Source: Campylobacter concisus
GTDB taxonomy: Bacteria > Campylobacterota > Campylobacteria > Campylobacterales > Campylobacteraceae
Assembly (NCBI RefSeq): GCF_003048835.2
Contig: NZ_CP060705.1
Span: 1,054,001-1,118,000, forward strand
Direction: 5' to 3'
DNA length: 64,000 bases
In this document: positions 1 to 9,880 of the stretch, in pieces
Position numbering within the stretch: position 1 is the stretch's first letter
How the letters are laid out: every line of letters starts with the position of its first letter
Position numbers and translations under genes: made by a program
Notes under the pieces: model-generated
What the model saw: only the letters and a program-made list of their open reading frames with translations
Database searches by the model: none
Told to the model about the DNA's origin: nothing

Positions 1-1005
1 GCTAACATTTAGCGGCAGATCCTCAACATCGATCACGCCTTTGATAAATCTTAAATACGGTGGCAAAAGCTCTTTTGCATCGTCAGTTATAAAAACCCTC
101 TTCACATAGAGCTTCACGCCACTTTGATAATCAACCCTAAAGAGATCAAACGGCTCAGTGCTTGGCACATAAAATAGCGTCGAATACTCGATCTTGCCCT
201 CGGCCTTTGTGTGGATATAAAGTAGCGGGTCGCTGCTGTCGTGTGAAATTTGCTTATAAAAGTCGTTGTAGTCTTGCTCTTTGAGGCTTGATTTGCTTAC
301 TCTCCAAAGCGCATTTGCCTTGTTTATCTGCTCATTTTTGCTCTCGTATGTGCCTTCTTTTTCGCCTTCTTTTGGTGCGACGTAGCTCTCTTTATCCATA
401 AATATAGGATAAGGGATGTGGTTTGAATACTTTTTGACTATCTCCTCTATGCGCCAAGAATTTGCAAATTCATCGTCGTTTAAATGCAGGATTATATCCG
501 TGCCAAAGCCATCTTTGCTAGCCTCTTCGATCTCGTAGCTTTTTGCGTCAGATGTCCATTTATAGGCTTTCTCACCAAGCGCACGTTTGCTTATGACTTC
601 GATCTTGCTTGCCACCATAAATGCTGAGTAAAAGCCCACACCAAACTGGCCAATGAGCGAGCTATCTTTCTTTGCATCGCCGCTTAAGCTTTGCATAAAG
701 CCCTTTGTACCACTTCTTGCAATGGTGCCTAAATTTGCGATAAGCTCATCTTTATCCATGCCGATACCGTTGTCGCTGATAGTTAAAATTTTGGCTTTTT
801 CATCGACCTTTATGTCGATCCTTGGAGTATAGCTTAAGCTTTTATACTTTTCATCTGTCAAGCATAGGTAGTTTAGCTTGTCAAGTGCGTCGTTTGAGTT
901 TGATATGAGCTCTCTTAAAAATATCTCTTTATTTGAGTAAAGAGAGTGGATCATTAAATTTAAAAGGTCATTGACCTCGGTCTGAAATTCAAATTTATCT
1001 GCCAT
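1..1005 (-). CDS. htpG: Chaperone HtpG (Hsp90), N-terminal part; runs off the left edge
   Basis: ATP-dependent cytosolic Hsp90 chaperone. Only the first 335 codons are in the window, about half of the usual 600-odd residues; the rest lies to the left. The GHKL ATPase domain is clear: the helix with [13 protein letters not shown] at residues 32-44 (Glu, Asn and Asp for Mg-ATP), DNGIGM at 78-83, GTIARSGT at 93-100 and GQFGVGF at 119-125. Translation starts at the ATG at 1005 (MADKFEFQ). An extended -10 box and a HAIR-like inverted repeat lie upstream, so heat-shock control is likely. Identification is firm; truncation is only by the window edge. Confidence 0.97.
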   Translation of the reverse strand, partial: MADKFEFQTEVNDLLNLMIHSLYSNKEIFLRELISNSNDALDKLNYLCLTDEKYKSLSYTPRIDIKVDEKAKILTISDNGIGMDKDELIANLGTIARSGTKGFMQSLSGDAKKDSSLIGQFGVGFYSAFMVASKIEVISKRALGEKAYKWTSDAKSYEIEEASKDGFGTDIILHLNDDEFANSWRIEEIVKKYSNHIPYPIFMDKESYVAPKEGEKEGTYESKNEQINKANALWRVSKSSLKEQDYNDFYKQISHDSSDPLLYIHTKAEGKIEYSTLFYVPSTEPFDLFRVDYQSGVKLYVKRVFITDDAKELLPPYLRFIKGVIDVEDLPLNVS

Positions 1006-1039
1006 TTTCTTTTTCCTTGTTTTTAAATTTCTTTGGCAG

Positions 1040-1095
1040 ATTATAGCACAAAGTGATAAAAAAATACTCTTAGCATTGATAGTAATGCTATCAAG
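1040..1095 (-). promoter_or_regulatory. htpG promoter with HAIR-like inverted repeat
   Basis: On the minus strand TGCTATAAT (extended -10, hexamer at 1045-1040) lies 35 bases before the htpG start codon. Further upstream is a perfect 7-bp inverted repeat, TTGATAG-N5-CTATCAA (1076-1094), which reads CTTGA-N11-TCAA on the minus strand. The HspR operator HAIR is CTTGAGT-N7-ACTCAAG, that is CTTGA-N11-TCAAG, so the spacing is identical and the core nearly so. HspR binding is inference; the promoter hexamer and the palindrome are seen directly. Confidence 0.55.
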
Positions 1096-1452
1096 TTTTT
1101 TTATAAAAATTTTTAGACATATATGATAATTTTTTTTAAATAAAAATAAAAATTTATATTTAATTTTTTTATTATTAAAAAAATACTAGTTTGTATAGTA
1201 TTTATTTAAAAATAATGCAAATCTTTTTATAAAATGTTGCTAGCTTGCTTTACAAAAATAAGAGACAAATATCTATATAAATAGATATCAAAAGAAAAAA
1301 ACAATAAATTTAAGCCCTTTGGTTAAAAATTCAAATGTTTTATCTATATTTTCTAATACAAGAGGTTGTAAATTTAAAAACTAAAACATAACAGCCCTGT
1401 GATGTTTTTAGTTTTAAGGGCACTTAAGTCAAAGCTATTTTAAAAATTTAAT

Positions 1453-1539
1453 TCACCAATAATCACTATGCAAGAAATCTTTAGCGCCATGCTTTGCAAA
1501 ATTTTTCATCACTCTAGATTTAATCGCAAAATATGACAT
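1453..1539 (-). CDS. Possible 28-residue small protein or gene remnant
   Basis: A short open frame from ATG 1539 to TGA 1453 with a natural-looking composition: it begins MSYFAIKSRVMKNF and ends KDFLHSDYW, with Trp, His and Asp uncommon in random AT-rich frames. No convincing ribosome binding site precedes it (GAAGAATAG lies upstream). I do not recognise it. It could be a real small protein, the tail of a decayed gene, or chance. Confidence 0.22.
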   Translation of the reverse strand: MSYFAIKSRVMKNFAKHGAKDFLHSDYW

Positions 1540-1740
1540 AAAAGCTATTCTTCATCAAATTTAACAACAATAACAAATCAAAATAAATAAGCAAGCTAAA
1601 AACTAGTCAAAAAAAGATACATACGAAAGCAAAAATTAAAATAATAGCTAAAAAGCATCAAATTTAAAGAGGTAGCAGTATATAAACCACCTCTTCATAA
1701 AAGCGGTGGCTATAAATTTCAGTGGTTTAACAAATTTTGT

Positions 1741-2280
1741 TTATGAAATTTTCTTTTGTTTAGGGCGGAAAACTTTCATCACGTTTTCATCAGTCTCGAT
1801 AAATGCACCCTCTATAAGATCGATGCAGTATGGCACCGCTGGAAATACCGGCTCCAAGCACTCTTTTATCGCCTTTGGCTGACCTGGTAAATTTATGATG
1901 AGCGCATGGCCTCTGATGCCTGCTGTTTGGCGTGATAGGATCGCTGTTGGGACGTATTGCAAGCTTGCAGCTCTCATTAGCTCGCCAAAGCCTGGCATCA
2001 TCTTCTCACAAACTGCCTCAGTAGCCTCTGGAGTGACGTCTCTTACAGCTGGTCCAGTGCCTCCAGTTGTTAGCACAAGGTCGCATCCTAGCACGTCTAT
2101 CATGTGCACGAGCCTCTCTTTTATGAGATCAAGCTCATCTGGGATCACCTCGTAAAAATACTCTCTCTCGCTTACTATCCAACCATCAAGTACCTCTTTG
2201 ATCGCTGGGCCTGATTTGTCCTCGTATGTGCCCTCACTTGCGCGATCTGACATAGTCAGAATTCCTATTTTTGCTTTCAT
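1741..2280 (-). CDS. mog: Molybdopterin adenylyltransferase (MogA/MoaB family)
   Basis: Cytosolic enzyme of molybdenum cofactor synthesis that adenylates molybdopterin before Mo insertion. The 179-residue protein has the family nucleotide/pterin motif TTGGTGPAVRDVTPEAT at residues 71-87 and the N-terminal strand KIGILTMSDRASEG. The start is ATG 2280, because AAAGGAG lies directly upstream; a longer frame from 2307 would run into the preceding gene. It follows the FtsH-like gene by 13 bases and is probably cotranscribed. MogA and MoaB are hard to separate by eye, so the exact symbol is less sure than the family. Confidence 0.88.
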   Translation of the reverse strand: MKAKIGILTMSDRASEGTYEDKSGPAIKEVLDGWIVSEREYFYEVIPDELDLIKERLVHMIDVLGCDLVLTTGGTGPAVRDVTPEATEAVCEKMMPGFGELMRAASLQYVPTAILSRQTAGIRGHALIINLPGQPKAIKECLEPVFPAVPYCIDLIEGAFIETDENVMKVFRPKQKKIS

Positions 2281-2293
2281 TTTTTCTCCTTTA

Positions 2294-3970
2294 TTAGTAG
2301 TTTTCATTTAAAATTTTAGCAAGCGTCTCTTTATCTACACTTTCATAAGCAAGCAGATATGAGCTTATCCTTGCGATTTGCTCGTTTGTGCCCTTTAAAA
2401 ATGACATTATCTCATCTTTTGCTTGTTTTAAAATTTCTTCCACGTCGTTTGGATTTGGCACGAAAGAATTTCCCATGCCATACTCATAAACCATCTTTGA
2501 AGCGATCTCTTTTGCTAAATTTAGATCGTTACTTGAGTTTGAAAAGATGTCGTTCTCATCTATCTCAAGCTTGCACATGCCAGAGATAAGCACCTTTATG
2601 CGTGAGAGCATCTGCGACTTTGACTCGATCTCTTGCTCAGTCGCCATAAAGCGGTCTTCTATGAGCGAAATTTTTTCAAATTTCACATCAAACCAGTATG
2701 CACTTAGCGCTTTTGCGCCTTGATAGATGGCTTGAATTTTCTTCTCGCTCTCGCTGTAGCTTAGCACCTTTTTCTTGCCGAGCAAGACCTTGTTTAAAAC
2801 AGCCTCAAAGTCCCTCATCCTAAGCACGCTCTCGCCGTTTCTTAGGGCATTTATCGCAGCTTCATTTACAAGCGTGCTAAGTGCTGCACCAGAAAAGCCA
2901 ACGCTCATCCTAGCGATATCTTCAGCTGGCACTTCGCAATTTTTATCTTTTAGATATGTGTTTAGGATCGCCACCCTGTCGTTATAGTCAGGCATTGATA
3001 AAAATATACGCCTATCAAAGCGACCCGATCTAAGTAGCGCCTCGTCGATCATCTCTATCCTGTTTGTCGCAGCTATGACGATGACGCCTGAATTATCTTC
3101 AAAGCCGTCCATCTCGGTTAGCAACTGATTAAGCGTGGCTTCTCGCTCGTCGTTTCTAGCCCCACCCCTGCTCTTGCCAACAGCGTCTATCTCGTCGATA
3201 AAGACGATTGAAGGTGCGTAAGATTTGGCTCTGCTAAATAGCTCTCTAACTCTTTTTGCGCCCATTCCGACATAAATTTGCACAAAGCTTGCACCATTTT
3301 GGTAAAAAAACGGCACATTTGCCTCGCCAGCGACTGCCTTTGCCACAAGCGTCTTACCAACGCCTGGAGGACCTATCATTAGCACGCCTTTTGGCATTTT
3401 GATACCAAAATTTCTATATTTTTGCGGATTTTTAAGAAAATCAACTATCTCGCTAAGCTCACTTTTGACCTCACTAATGCCTGCCACATCGCTAAATCTC
3501 ACGTTTGAGATAACTGGCATCGCATTTTGGTTTAGCACGCTTTCTATCTCTAAAGCGCCATCTTTTTTGTTTAAAAGGCTCTCCTCTTTTTTCTTAATAG
3601 CCCTAAAAATATAGGAGTACCAAAGCACAAGGCAAACAAAGATGATGCTTCCCCAGACCATGCCAGGAGTGATATACTGCACGCTTCGCTCGACTGGGAC
3701 CTTTTTGATGAGCTCTTTTATGTCTATGCCCTCTTTTATGATGGCAAAGCGATTATTTTGCGCATAGAGGATGACCTCGTCTTCGTCGATGACCGCTTTA
3801 TCGATGAAATTTCCATCCATTAGTTGCATATATTGCGAGTAGGTGATGTTTCGTGGCTCTTTGCTCACAGCAAAAATTAGCGCTATTATCAGAGCCACAG
3901 CGGCTATTATCAGGATGTTTTTCTTGTTAAATTTAAATTTTTGCATAATTGGCATCTGGCTTAATTTCAT
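2294..3970 (-). CDS. FtsH-like membrane AAA ATPase lacking the HEXGH protease motif
   Basis: Inner-membrane AAA+ protein of 558 residues with FtsH architecture: TM at about 18-36, periplasmic segment, TM at about 103-123, AAA module with Walker A GPPGVGKT (200-207), Walker B IVFIDEID (255-262) and second region of homology [21 protein letters not shown] (301-321). Where FtsH has AYHEAGHA the zinc site reads AIYQGAKA (415-422), so both His and the Glu are gone. It should therefore unfold or chaperone substrates rather than cleave them. The start at 3970 has GGAGGT 8 bases upstream and overlaps mtaB by 38 bases. The same gene occurs behind aroB-mscS-mtaB in Helicobacter (from memory), besides the true FtsH elsewhere. 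Confidence 0.85.
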   Translation of the reverse strand: MKLSQMPIMQKFKFNKKNILIIAAVALIIALIFAVSKEPRNITYSQYMQLMDGNFIDKAVIDEDEVILYAQNNRFAIIKEGIDIKELIKKVPVERSVQYITPGMVWGSIIFVCLVLWYSYIFRAIKKKEESLLNKKDGALEIESVLNQNAMPVISNVRFSDVAGISEVKSELSEIVDFLKNPQKYRNFGIKMPKGVLMIGPPGVGKTLVAKAVAGEANVPFFYQNGASFVQIYVGMGAKRVRELFSRAKSYAPSIVFIDEIDAVGKSRGGARNDEREATLNQLLTEMDGFEDNSGVIVIAATNRIEMIDEALLRSGRFDRRIFLSMPDYNDRVAILNTYLKDKNCEVPAEDIARMSVGFSGAALSTLVNEAAINALRNGESVLRMRDFEAVLNKVLLGKKKVLSYSESEKKIQAIYQGAKALSAYWFDVKFEKISLIEDRFMATEQEIESKSQMLSRIKVLISGMCKLEIDENDIFSNSSNDLNLAKEIASKMVYEYGMGNSFVPNPNDVEEILKQAKDEIMSFLKGTNEQIARISSYLLAYESVDKETLAKILNENY

Positions 3971-5171
3971 ATTCGCTTACCTCCAACCACTCTTTTGTTA
4001 TGTCGTTTTGACTATAAATTTTAGCTTTGTTGTAAAACTGGTCAAAGCCCTCGTAAAAGTCGCCGTTTTTTTGCTCGACTAAAATTTTTAAAGTCCCGTT
4101 ATGTTTTTTTCTAAAATTTTCATTATTTTGCAAAGCAATGCCTTGTAAAATTTTGAGCCTACTCTTTGCCACGTCGCCGCTAACGTCGCTTTTTAGCGTC
4201 GCTGAGTGCGTATCACGTCTAGGCGAATAGACAAAAGCGTGCAGATGCGTGATAGGAAATTTCTTGAAATTTTCCACCGCCTCTGCCCAAATTTCCTCGC
4301 TCTCACCTGGATGACCCACGATATAGTCAGTCCCCAAAGCAAAACCAAGAGAGCTTAGCTCATTAAAAAGCTCTAAGTCGCTAAATGCGTTGTTTCGCCT
4401 GCGCATGATCTTTAGCATCGCCTCGCTCGTGTGCTGAAGTGCGATGTGTAGATGGCGCTCCAGCCACTCCTCTTTTAAAATTTCCCTAAAGCTCTCATCT
4501 ATCTGGCTTGGCTCGATACTGCCAAGTCTTATGCGTCTGATGCCTGAAATTTTGCCTAAATTTGCTAGCAGTTTGCCAAGAGAGCTATTTGTATCATTGC
4601 CGTAACTGCCTATGTTTGTGCCAGTTAAAACGAGCTCATTATAGCCATTTTGAGCTAAAATTCTAGCTTCTTTTAATATCATCGCCTCGTCCATACTCCT
4701 AGCTCTGCCACGCACTGATGGGATGATGCAGTAGCTGCAGTTAAAGTTGCAGCCCTCTTGTATCTTTATAAATGCCTTTGTATGATTTTCGTAGTTTGTG
4801 ACGATGTTTTTATCGACTGAGTTTAAATTTCCAAGCTCAAAAAATGGCTTTTCTTGTTTTAAAAGCTCGTTTAGATCACTCTTTTTGCTAGCTCCCAGCA
4901 CTCCGTAAATTCCGCTTGCAAACAGCTCCTTGCCCTTACTAACCGCCCCACATCCTGTTAGTATGACCTTTGCCCCGCGTCTTTTTACGCCGTTTATATA
5001 GTTTCTAACGCCACTATCAGCCGAGTTTGTCACGGTGCATGAGTTTATGACTACGATATCAGCGGCCTCTTCGTCGTTTGTGATCTCGTAGTCTTTGATG
5101 TAGCTCTTTAAAAGCTCGGTATCATAGATGTTTGTGCGGCATCCAAATGTCTTAAAAAATATCTTTTGCAT
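3933..5171 (-). CDS. mtaB: tRNA t6A37 methylthiotransferase MtaB
   Basis: Radical SAM enzyme that methylthiolates N6-threonylcarbamoyladenosine at tRNA position 37. The 412-residue protein has the three-domain layout of the MiaB/MtaB family: N-terminal UPF0004 domain with cluster cysteines C11, C45 and C74, the radical SAM motif C141-x3-C145-x2-C148 (EGCNFNCSYC), and a C-terminal TRAM-like region. Its start codon shares one base with the stop of mscS (TAATG arrangement), indicating translational coupling. The spacing of the first cysteines fits MtaB better than MiaB. Confidence 0.9.
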   Translation of the reverse strand: MQKIFFKTFGCRTNIYDTELLKSYIKDYEITNDEEAADIVVINSCTVTNSADSGVRNYINGVKRRGAKVILTGCGAVSKGKELFASGIYGVLGASKKSDLNELLKQEKPFFELGNLNSVDKNIVTNYENHTKAFIKIQEGCNFNCSYCIIPSVRGRARSMDEAMILKEARILAQNGYNELVLTGTNIGSYGNDTNSSLGKLLANLGKISGIRRIRLGSIEPSQIDESFREILKEEWLERHLHIALQHTSEAMLKIMRRRNNAFSDLELFNELSSLGFALGTDYIVGHPGESEEIWAEAVENFKKFPITHLHAFVYSPRRDTHSATLKSDVSGDVAKSRLKILQGIALQNNENFRKKHNGTLKILVEQKNGDFYEGFDQFYNKAKIYSQNDITKEWLEVSEYEIKPDANYAKI

Positions 5172-6760
5172 TAGATATTTTCGCCCTCTTGCTCAGCGTG
5201 AGCTACATGATCGCTTGGCGTTTCTTTCTTGCCTATAAACATAGTTTGTGTTGGGTAAGCTATCTTTATATCATCGTGAGCCAAAAATGCCTCGATTATC
5301 TCAGCGCTTATTGTGCTTCTTAGAGCGAGCGTGGCGTATGAGTTGGACATATACCAGCATGAGATGTTGATACCATAAGGCTCAAAAAATGTGTAAATTC
5401 TTGGCTCTACATTTGGATTTTTGATGCTGTACTGGCTCCTTAGCTTATTCATCTGGCGTTTTGCGATGTCAGTGTAGCCTTTTGAATATTTTTTTACTAT
5501 ATTTTTTGCTAGATAGGCGGCCTTTTTGTGATTGCTATCAAAGCTTATCACGACATCTATACCGTCCCAAACGGTCTTCATACCGTAGTGCGAGTAGTTT
5601 GCGATGAGGTCTGTAAAGATGTAGTTATTTGGCACAAATATGATCCTGCCTGCACGGCGGTTTGTCTTATAGGTAGAGTAGCTAACGTCTTCAAAAACTG
5701 TTAGGCGAAGCAGTGAAATGTCTATCACATCGCCTACAAATTCGCTCCCATCGTGATAGACCCTTACGCGGTCTCCCACGTGGATCGTGCCACCAAACAT
5801 GATAACCATCCAGCCAAGCATACTCATAAACATATCCTTCATCGCGATGGCGATACCAGCTGAGGCAAAACCTAGCACGGTGACTAGATATGTGACGTTT
5901 TCGATGTATGAAAAGAGCAGGATTATGATGATAACTGTGATGTTTAGCACGTTTAAAAATTTATTGACCGTGTAAAATCTCTCGTTATCTGTGATCGTTC
6001 TTTTAACGATAAATTTAGCGATAAATGTTAATCCGATCGTTAGAAGTATGACGATGGCTGTGTAGCCCATGCTCAAAAACTGAGCCTTGATGTCAGAGGT
6101 CGTCAAATTTATCGCTTCATCAGCCCTTTTTTCATAGACGCTATAAGTGGTATCAGCGATCTGTTTTGCTGCTTTGAAGTCGCCTATCTCTTGTTTTACA
6201 AGGTTTAGACTTGCTCTATTTTGCTCGCTATCATCTATCAAATTTAGTCTATTTAGCAAATTTTCTTTTGCTTCAAGCTTTTCAAGCAAGGTGTCAAGCT
6301 CTTTGATGTGCCTTTGGTACTCGATCTTGTCGCTTCTTATCTTTTTGATGTATGAAAAGCCAGATACTAGCGCAACTGGGCTATTTATCCTAGGCGGCGT
6401 CTCCATTTCTGGTGCTGCTAGCATATTTGAAAATGGCGTTTTCTCATACTCTTTTAGCAAATTTATCTGCTCTTTTAGAGTTTGACTTCTCTTTATGAGA
6501 TCGCCACCTCTTTTTGAGCCTTTATCAAGCTTTTTAAGCTCATTTTCATTTTGCTCTAGCTCATCAAGAAGCTTTTGATAGGTATTGTAGTTGGCGTATC
6601 TTGTGATCCAGATGTTGTTTTTTAGGGAGTTATCTAGGTTTGAAATTTCTTTTATAAGCTCGCTATTTTGTAAATTTTGTGAGACATTTTGCTCAAGCGT
6701 AGCGTTTTCTTCAGCATAAAGCGCAAAGAAAAAAAGTAGAAAAACTAGGATCTTTTTCAT
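5171..6760 (-). CDS. Mechanosensitive channel, MscS family
   Basis: 529-residue inner-membrane channel protein that would release solutes on hypo-osmotic shock. It has a signal peptide (residues 1-16, [14 protein letters not shown]), a periplasmic coiled-coil region (about 60-215), then TM segments near 231-250, 268-286 and 290-310. The third includes the Ala/Gly-rich pore helix [20 protein letters not shown], followed by the beta domain ([19 protein letters not shown]). The extra periplasmic N-terminal part makes it longer than E. coli MscS. It overlaps aroB by 4 bases and mtaB by 1. Confidence 0.9.
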   Translation of the reverse strand: MKKILVFLLFFFALYAEENATLEQNVSQNLQNSELIKEISNLDNSLKNNIWITRYANYNTYQKLLDELEQNENELKKLDKGSKRGGDLIKRSQTLKEQINLLKEYEKTPFSNMLAAPEMETPPRINSPVALVSGFSYIKKIRSDKIEYQRHIKELDTLLEKLEAKENLLNRLNLIDDSEQNRASLNLVKQEIGDFKAAKQIADTTYSVYEKRADEAINLTTSDIKAQFLSMGYTAIVILLTIGLTFIAKFIVKRTITDNERFYTVNKFLNVLNITVIIIILLFSYIENVTYLVTVLGFASAGIAIAMKDMFMSMLGWMVIMFGGTIHVGDRVRVYHDGSEFVGDVIDISLLRLTVFEDVSYSTYKTNRRAGRIIFVPNNYIFTDLIANYSHYGMKTVWDGIDVVISFDSNHKKAAYLAKNIVKKYSKGYTDIAKRQMNKLRSQYSIKNPNVEPRIYTFFEPYGINISCWYMSNSYATLALRSTISAEIIEAFLAHDDIKIAYPTQTMFIGKKETPSDHVAHAEQEGENI

Positions 6761-7794
6761 TTAAATTCTCTCAAAGTTTCTAAAACGTCCTCTTTTTTGA
6801 CGTCATTTTTGATGACCGCACTGCCGATTTTATCTGCGATGATGAAATTTATCTTATCACCTTTTGTCTTTTTATCCATAAAAAACGCCTCGTAAAATGC
6901 ATATTCATTTTCTATTTTGTAGCTTACAGGCAGATCAAACTTCACTAAAACCTGCTTGATCTCTTCTGCCTGCGCCTCACTCATGAGACCTAGTCTAACG
7001 CTTAGGCGATTTGCCATATTCATACCTATCGCCACTGCTTCGCCGTGTAAAAATTCCTTGTAATTTGTCTCATTTTCGATGACATGAGCAAAGGTGTGAC
7101 CGTAGTTTAGGATAGCTCTTAACCCCTTTTCTTTCTCATCTTGCTCGACCACTCTAGCCTTTAAATTTATAGACTTTTCAACCAGCTTAGCTAAGTTTTC
7201 ATCGTCTAAATTTACGCTCTTTAGCCAGTCAAACATCTCTTTATCAAAAGTTATTGCCATTTTTAAAGCCTCAGCCACGCCAGCTGCAAATTCTCTCTTT
7301 GGCAATGTTTTTAAGAAATTTATCTCACAAAAAACTGCCTTTGGCTGATAAAATGAGCCTATTAAATTTTTACCAAATTTGTTATTTACGCCCGTTTTTC
7401 CGCCCACACTAGCATCGACTTGTGCTAGAAGCGTGGTTGGGATATTTATGAAGTTTATCCCTCTTTCATAAATGCTTGCCGCAAAGCCGGTCATATCGCT
7501 TATGACGCCACCACCAAGGGCTATGAGCGTAGATGCGCGGTCAAATTTACTAATAAAAAGCTGCTCTAAAATTTGCTCTATCGTTGTTAAATTTTTATAC
7601 TCTTCGCCGTCTGGCACGCTTATGATAAATTTCTCATCGCACTTTAAAACGCTAAGTAGTTTTTCAAGGTGAAGCCCAGCTACTTTGGCATTTGTGACGA
7701 TGCCAACCTTGCCTTTTAGCTCCAACTTCTCAAGCTCATTTATGTAAATTTTATAGCTTGAGCCCTTTTCCTTAAGTTTTAGATTTATCTGCAT
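6757..7794 (-). CDS. aroB: 3-dehydroquinate synthase
   Basis: Second enzyme of the shikimate pathway, turning DAHP into 3-dehydroquinate with NAD and a divalent metal. The 345-residue length is normal. Visible are the NAD-binding loop [14 protein letters not shown], the phosphate/substrate loop [20 protein letters not shown], and metal-ligand regions [14 protein letters not shown] and [10 protein letters not shown]. It is 3 bases from the upstream TrkA-C gene stop-start junction and overlaps mscS by 4, so it sits inside a leftward operon. Confidence 0.97.
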   Translation of the reverse strand: MQINLKLKEKGSSYKIYINELEKLELKGKVGIVTNAKVAGLHLEKLLSVLKCDEKFIISVPDGEEYKNLTTIEQILEQLFISKFDRASTLIALGGGVISDMTGFAASIYERGINFINIPTTLLAQVDASVGGKTGVNNKFGKNLIGSFYQPKAVFCEINFLKTLPKREFAAGVAEALKMAITFDKEMFDWLKSVNLDDENLAKLVEKSINLKARVVEQDEKEKGLRAILNYGHTFAHVIENETNYKEFLHGEAVAIGMNMANRLSVRLGLMSEAQAEEIKQVLVKFDLPVSYKIENEYAFYEAFFMDKKTKGDKINFIIADKIGSAVIKNDVKKEDVLETLREFK

Positions 7795-7797
7795 TTT

Positions 7798-9216
7798 CTA
7801 CTCACTTATTGGCACAAAAAGCTGTGCGTTTTGGCTTAGTTTTTTATAAAGTCTATTTAAATTTGTCGATAAGAAGGCAAAAGCACTACCATTTGCCACA
7901 CTCTTGCTAAACATCACAAAATGAAGCAGATCATTTGTGCCTTTTAGCTTCACTAGCGGGTTTTTGAGGCTGTGATTTTCTATCTTTATGCGCTTTGAAA
8001 AAAGCGTGCTAATGCTCTCAAAGTGCTCTTTTAGCGCCTCATCATCGCTGTGTTTGTTATCAAAATAGTAAAATTTCATCTCCAAATCAAGCTGCGCGCA
8101 GCAGTCTGTGATGACAGCTGATTGATTTTCGACCTCTTGGCTTTGATCGCCAAGTATCACACCCTCTTTTACCTTTGAGAGCAAAATTTTACCCGTTTTT
8201 AGCACTGGGATTTTAAGCTCATAAAATAGCTTTTTAAATTTAAAAAAGTATCTATCATCGCTTATGATAAGCCCGATGTCGTGTTTTAAAACGTCATCTT
8301 TTATCGATTTATTGTCGCTATTAAAATAATCCATCAAAACAAGGATATTTTTCTCTTTTATCGCCTTTAGTGTCTCTAAATTTTCGCCTAAAGTTGGGTT
8401 TATCACCCTAAAGATAAGGCGTTTGTTATTTAGCTTTGAATGCACATATAGGCTATCCTCGATGAGTTTGCTAACGCGCTCTTTGCTCATCGACTTCATA
8501 TCGATTAAAGTGTAGATGTTGCTACCAAATGGGCTTGGGAACTGCCCGCTCTCGCGTTTTATTGAGCGATAGACGTTTTGAAGCACGTTTGGATCGCCAA
8601 CGATCAGCAAGATGTCGCTTGGCTGTATCATCAAATTTGGCTTTGGCAAGATGATCTCATTGCCCCTATAAATGAGCGCTATACGCCACTTTTTCTGCGC
8701 TACTGAGCTGATATGGCGATACATATATGAGCTGCCAATAGGCACCTTAACCTCCATGATCTCGCCCTCGCTAAAGCCGATATTATCAGCATATACAGGC
8801 ATGTCTGGCAGATAGTCCATAAGCCTTGAAGCCGCGATATCTCTGATATCAACCACGCTTAGATGCTTATCGCTCGCGAAAGTCTCCTTGCACTTTTCAT
8901 CTAGCTCCCACGAGTTCATGAAAATGGTCTCTGTCTTTGTGCTGATCTGTCTTAAATTTTCATAAATGACAACCGCCTCTTTTTCATTGTCGCTCACGAT
9001 ACAAAACTGGCTAAAATAGCCGTCGCTTATGCTCTTTAGCTTTGATAGGCTCGTTGAGTCAAACTGATAAAATGTGAAATTTTCATAATTTGCCTTTTGG
9101 CTAAGGTCTTCGCTCGAAACGACGATATAGTGGTGTAAATTTGATTTTGCTCCAAGAAGTCTATCTAAAAAATTTCTTGCAAAAGCTCCATCTGCGATTA
9201 TTAAAATTTTCTTCAT
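7798..9216 (-). CDS. TrkA-C (RCK-like) domain protein, predicted K+ transport regulator
   Basis: 472-residue cytosolic protein. The N-terminus (MKKILIIADGAFARNFL) is a Rossmann-like start with a degenerate glycine motif, and residues near 150-215 (VPIGSSYMYRHISSVA ... LLIVGDPNVLQ) form a TrkA-C/RCK-C fold known from regulators of K+ channels and transporters. A further Rossmann-like half follows. No membrane segments are evident, so it would act on a separate channel or transporter. Start at 9216 is chosen because CGGAG lies 6-7 bases upstream; a frame open to 9240 lacks this. The ligand is not predictable. Confidence 0.75.
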   Translation of the reverse strand: MKKILIIADGAFARNFLDRLLGAKSNLHHYIVVSSEDLSQKANYENFTFYQFDSTSLSKLKSISDGYFSQFCIVSDNEKEAVVIYENLRQISTKTETIFMNSWELDEKCKETFASDKHLSVVDIRDIAASRLMDYLPDMPVYADNIGFSEGEIMEVKVPIGSSYMYRHISSVAQKKWRIALIYRGNEIILPKPNLMIQPSDILLIVGDPNVLQNVYRSIKRESGQFPSPFGSNIYTLIDMKSMSKERVSKLIEDSLYVHSKLNNKRLIFRVINPTLGENLETLKAIKEKNILVLMDYFNSDNKSIKDDVLKHDIGLIISDDRYFFKFKKLFYELKIPVLKTGKILLSKVKEGVILGDQSQEVENQSAVITDCCAQLDLEMKFYYFDNKHSDDEALKEHFESISTLFSKRIKIENHSLKNPLVKLKGTNDLLHFVMFSKSVANGSAFAFLSTNLNRLYKKLSQNAQLFVPISE

Positions 9217-9270
9217 TAATTCTCCGTATTTTAAAGCCACATTATAACAAAAGGTCTTTAAAATAAGCTA

Positions 9271-9306
9271 TTTTTGGCTGTAAATTTAAGCTTTCACAGC
9301 CAAAAA
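9271..9306. terminator. 11-bp perfect hairpin behind the Mla-type operon
   Basis: Perfect inverted repeat TTTTTGGCTGT / ACAGCCAAAAA (9271-9281 and 9296-9306, 14-base loop), 14 bases beyond the lipoprotein stop codon and 55 bases before the next start codon. The T-run is on the 5' side on both strands, so it is not a classical U-tailed terminator; it may stop or attenuate transcription, or stabilise mRNA ends. Confidence 0.45.
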
Positions 9307-9319
9307 ATTTAAGAAAATT

Positions 9320-9880
9320 TTAGTAGATTATTTCAGAGATTAAAGTATCGATAGCTAAATTTGCAGCCTTATTTATCGTCTCAAAAATGGTGCTTGAGCT
9401 TGGATCTGGGCAGAAAATTTCTTTTGTGATCATGCCTGATTTTAGCGAGGTGTTTGCATTAAATAGCTCATAAGCTAGCGAAACTTCGGCCTTATCGCCT
9501 CTTATTTGAAGTGAGATGATGCTAACTTTTAGCCTAAGATCCTTTGCATTTGGCGAAAATATCGGCTTTGCAGCGCAGTTTGAGTATAGTCCTTTTACGA
9601 GCGATTTATAGATCATCTCGCTTGGTTCAGAGACAAATTTAGCGTCTGTCAAATACCTTATCTTGTTGTTTTCAGCAACGATCAAAATTTTTCTAGTATC
9701 AACCATATCAAGGGCGCTCACGTTTTCTATGAAGACATTTTTTAGCTCTTTCTGCTTGTTTTCAGCCGAGCACTCCTTGTTTGAGTAGTGTATCTCATAC
9801 ATCGTGGCTTGTGGTACGTCGGTCTTTAGCGAGCAGCCAAAAAATAAAAATGCAGCCGCTAGAAAGATTAAATTTCTCAT
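9320..9880 (-). CDS. Mla/Pqi-type transport auxiliary lipoprotein (PqiC-like)
   Basis: 186-residue lipoprotein with signal peptide MRNLIFLAAAFLFFGC and a lipobox cysteine at residue 16. Last gene of a four-gene lipid-transport operon, overlapping the MCE gene by 4 bases. Position and size match the ABC-type transport auxiliary lipoprotein family (PqiC/YmbA-like), which sits at the outer membrane and works with an MCE protein. The fold assignment rests mainly on context and the pattern of a short TNF-like beta-rich lipoprotein (KILIVAENNKIRYLTDAKFV, then KSLVKGLYSN). Confidence 0.75.
   Translation of the reverse strand: MRNLIFLAAAFLFFGCSLKTDVPQATMYEIHYSNKECSAENKQKELKNVFIENVSALDMVDTRKILIVAENNKIRYLTDAKFVSEPSEMIYKSLVKGLYSNCAAKPIFSPNAKDLRLKVSIISLQIRGDKAEVSLAYELFNANTSLKSGMITKEIFCPDPSSSTIFETINKAANLAIDTLISEIIY

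Larger units (their letters stand above)
1006..1740. other. 735-base gene-poor spacer with hairpins
   Basis: AT-rich spacer between the end of mog and the htpG promoter. It holds the htpG promoter, an AT-rich hairpin (arms 1377-1389 and 1402-1415, one bulged T), a 28-codon open frame (1453-1539, listed separately) and, just behind the mog stop codon, a long-loop hairpin with 8-bp arms (1683-1690 and 1722-1729) that also offers an alternative inner stem CCACC/GGTGG. No tRNA-like fold or recognisable gene was seen in the rest. Confidence 0.5.

Noticed and set aside
9271..9306. Classical intrinsic terminator
   Set aside because: T-run is on the 5' side of the stem on both strands, so the U-tail rule is not met; listed only as a hairpin of uncertain role.
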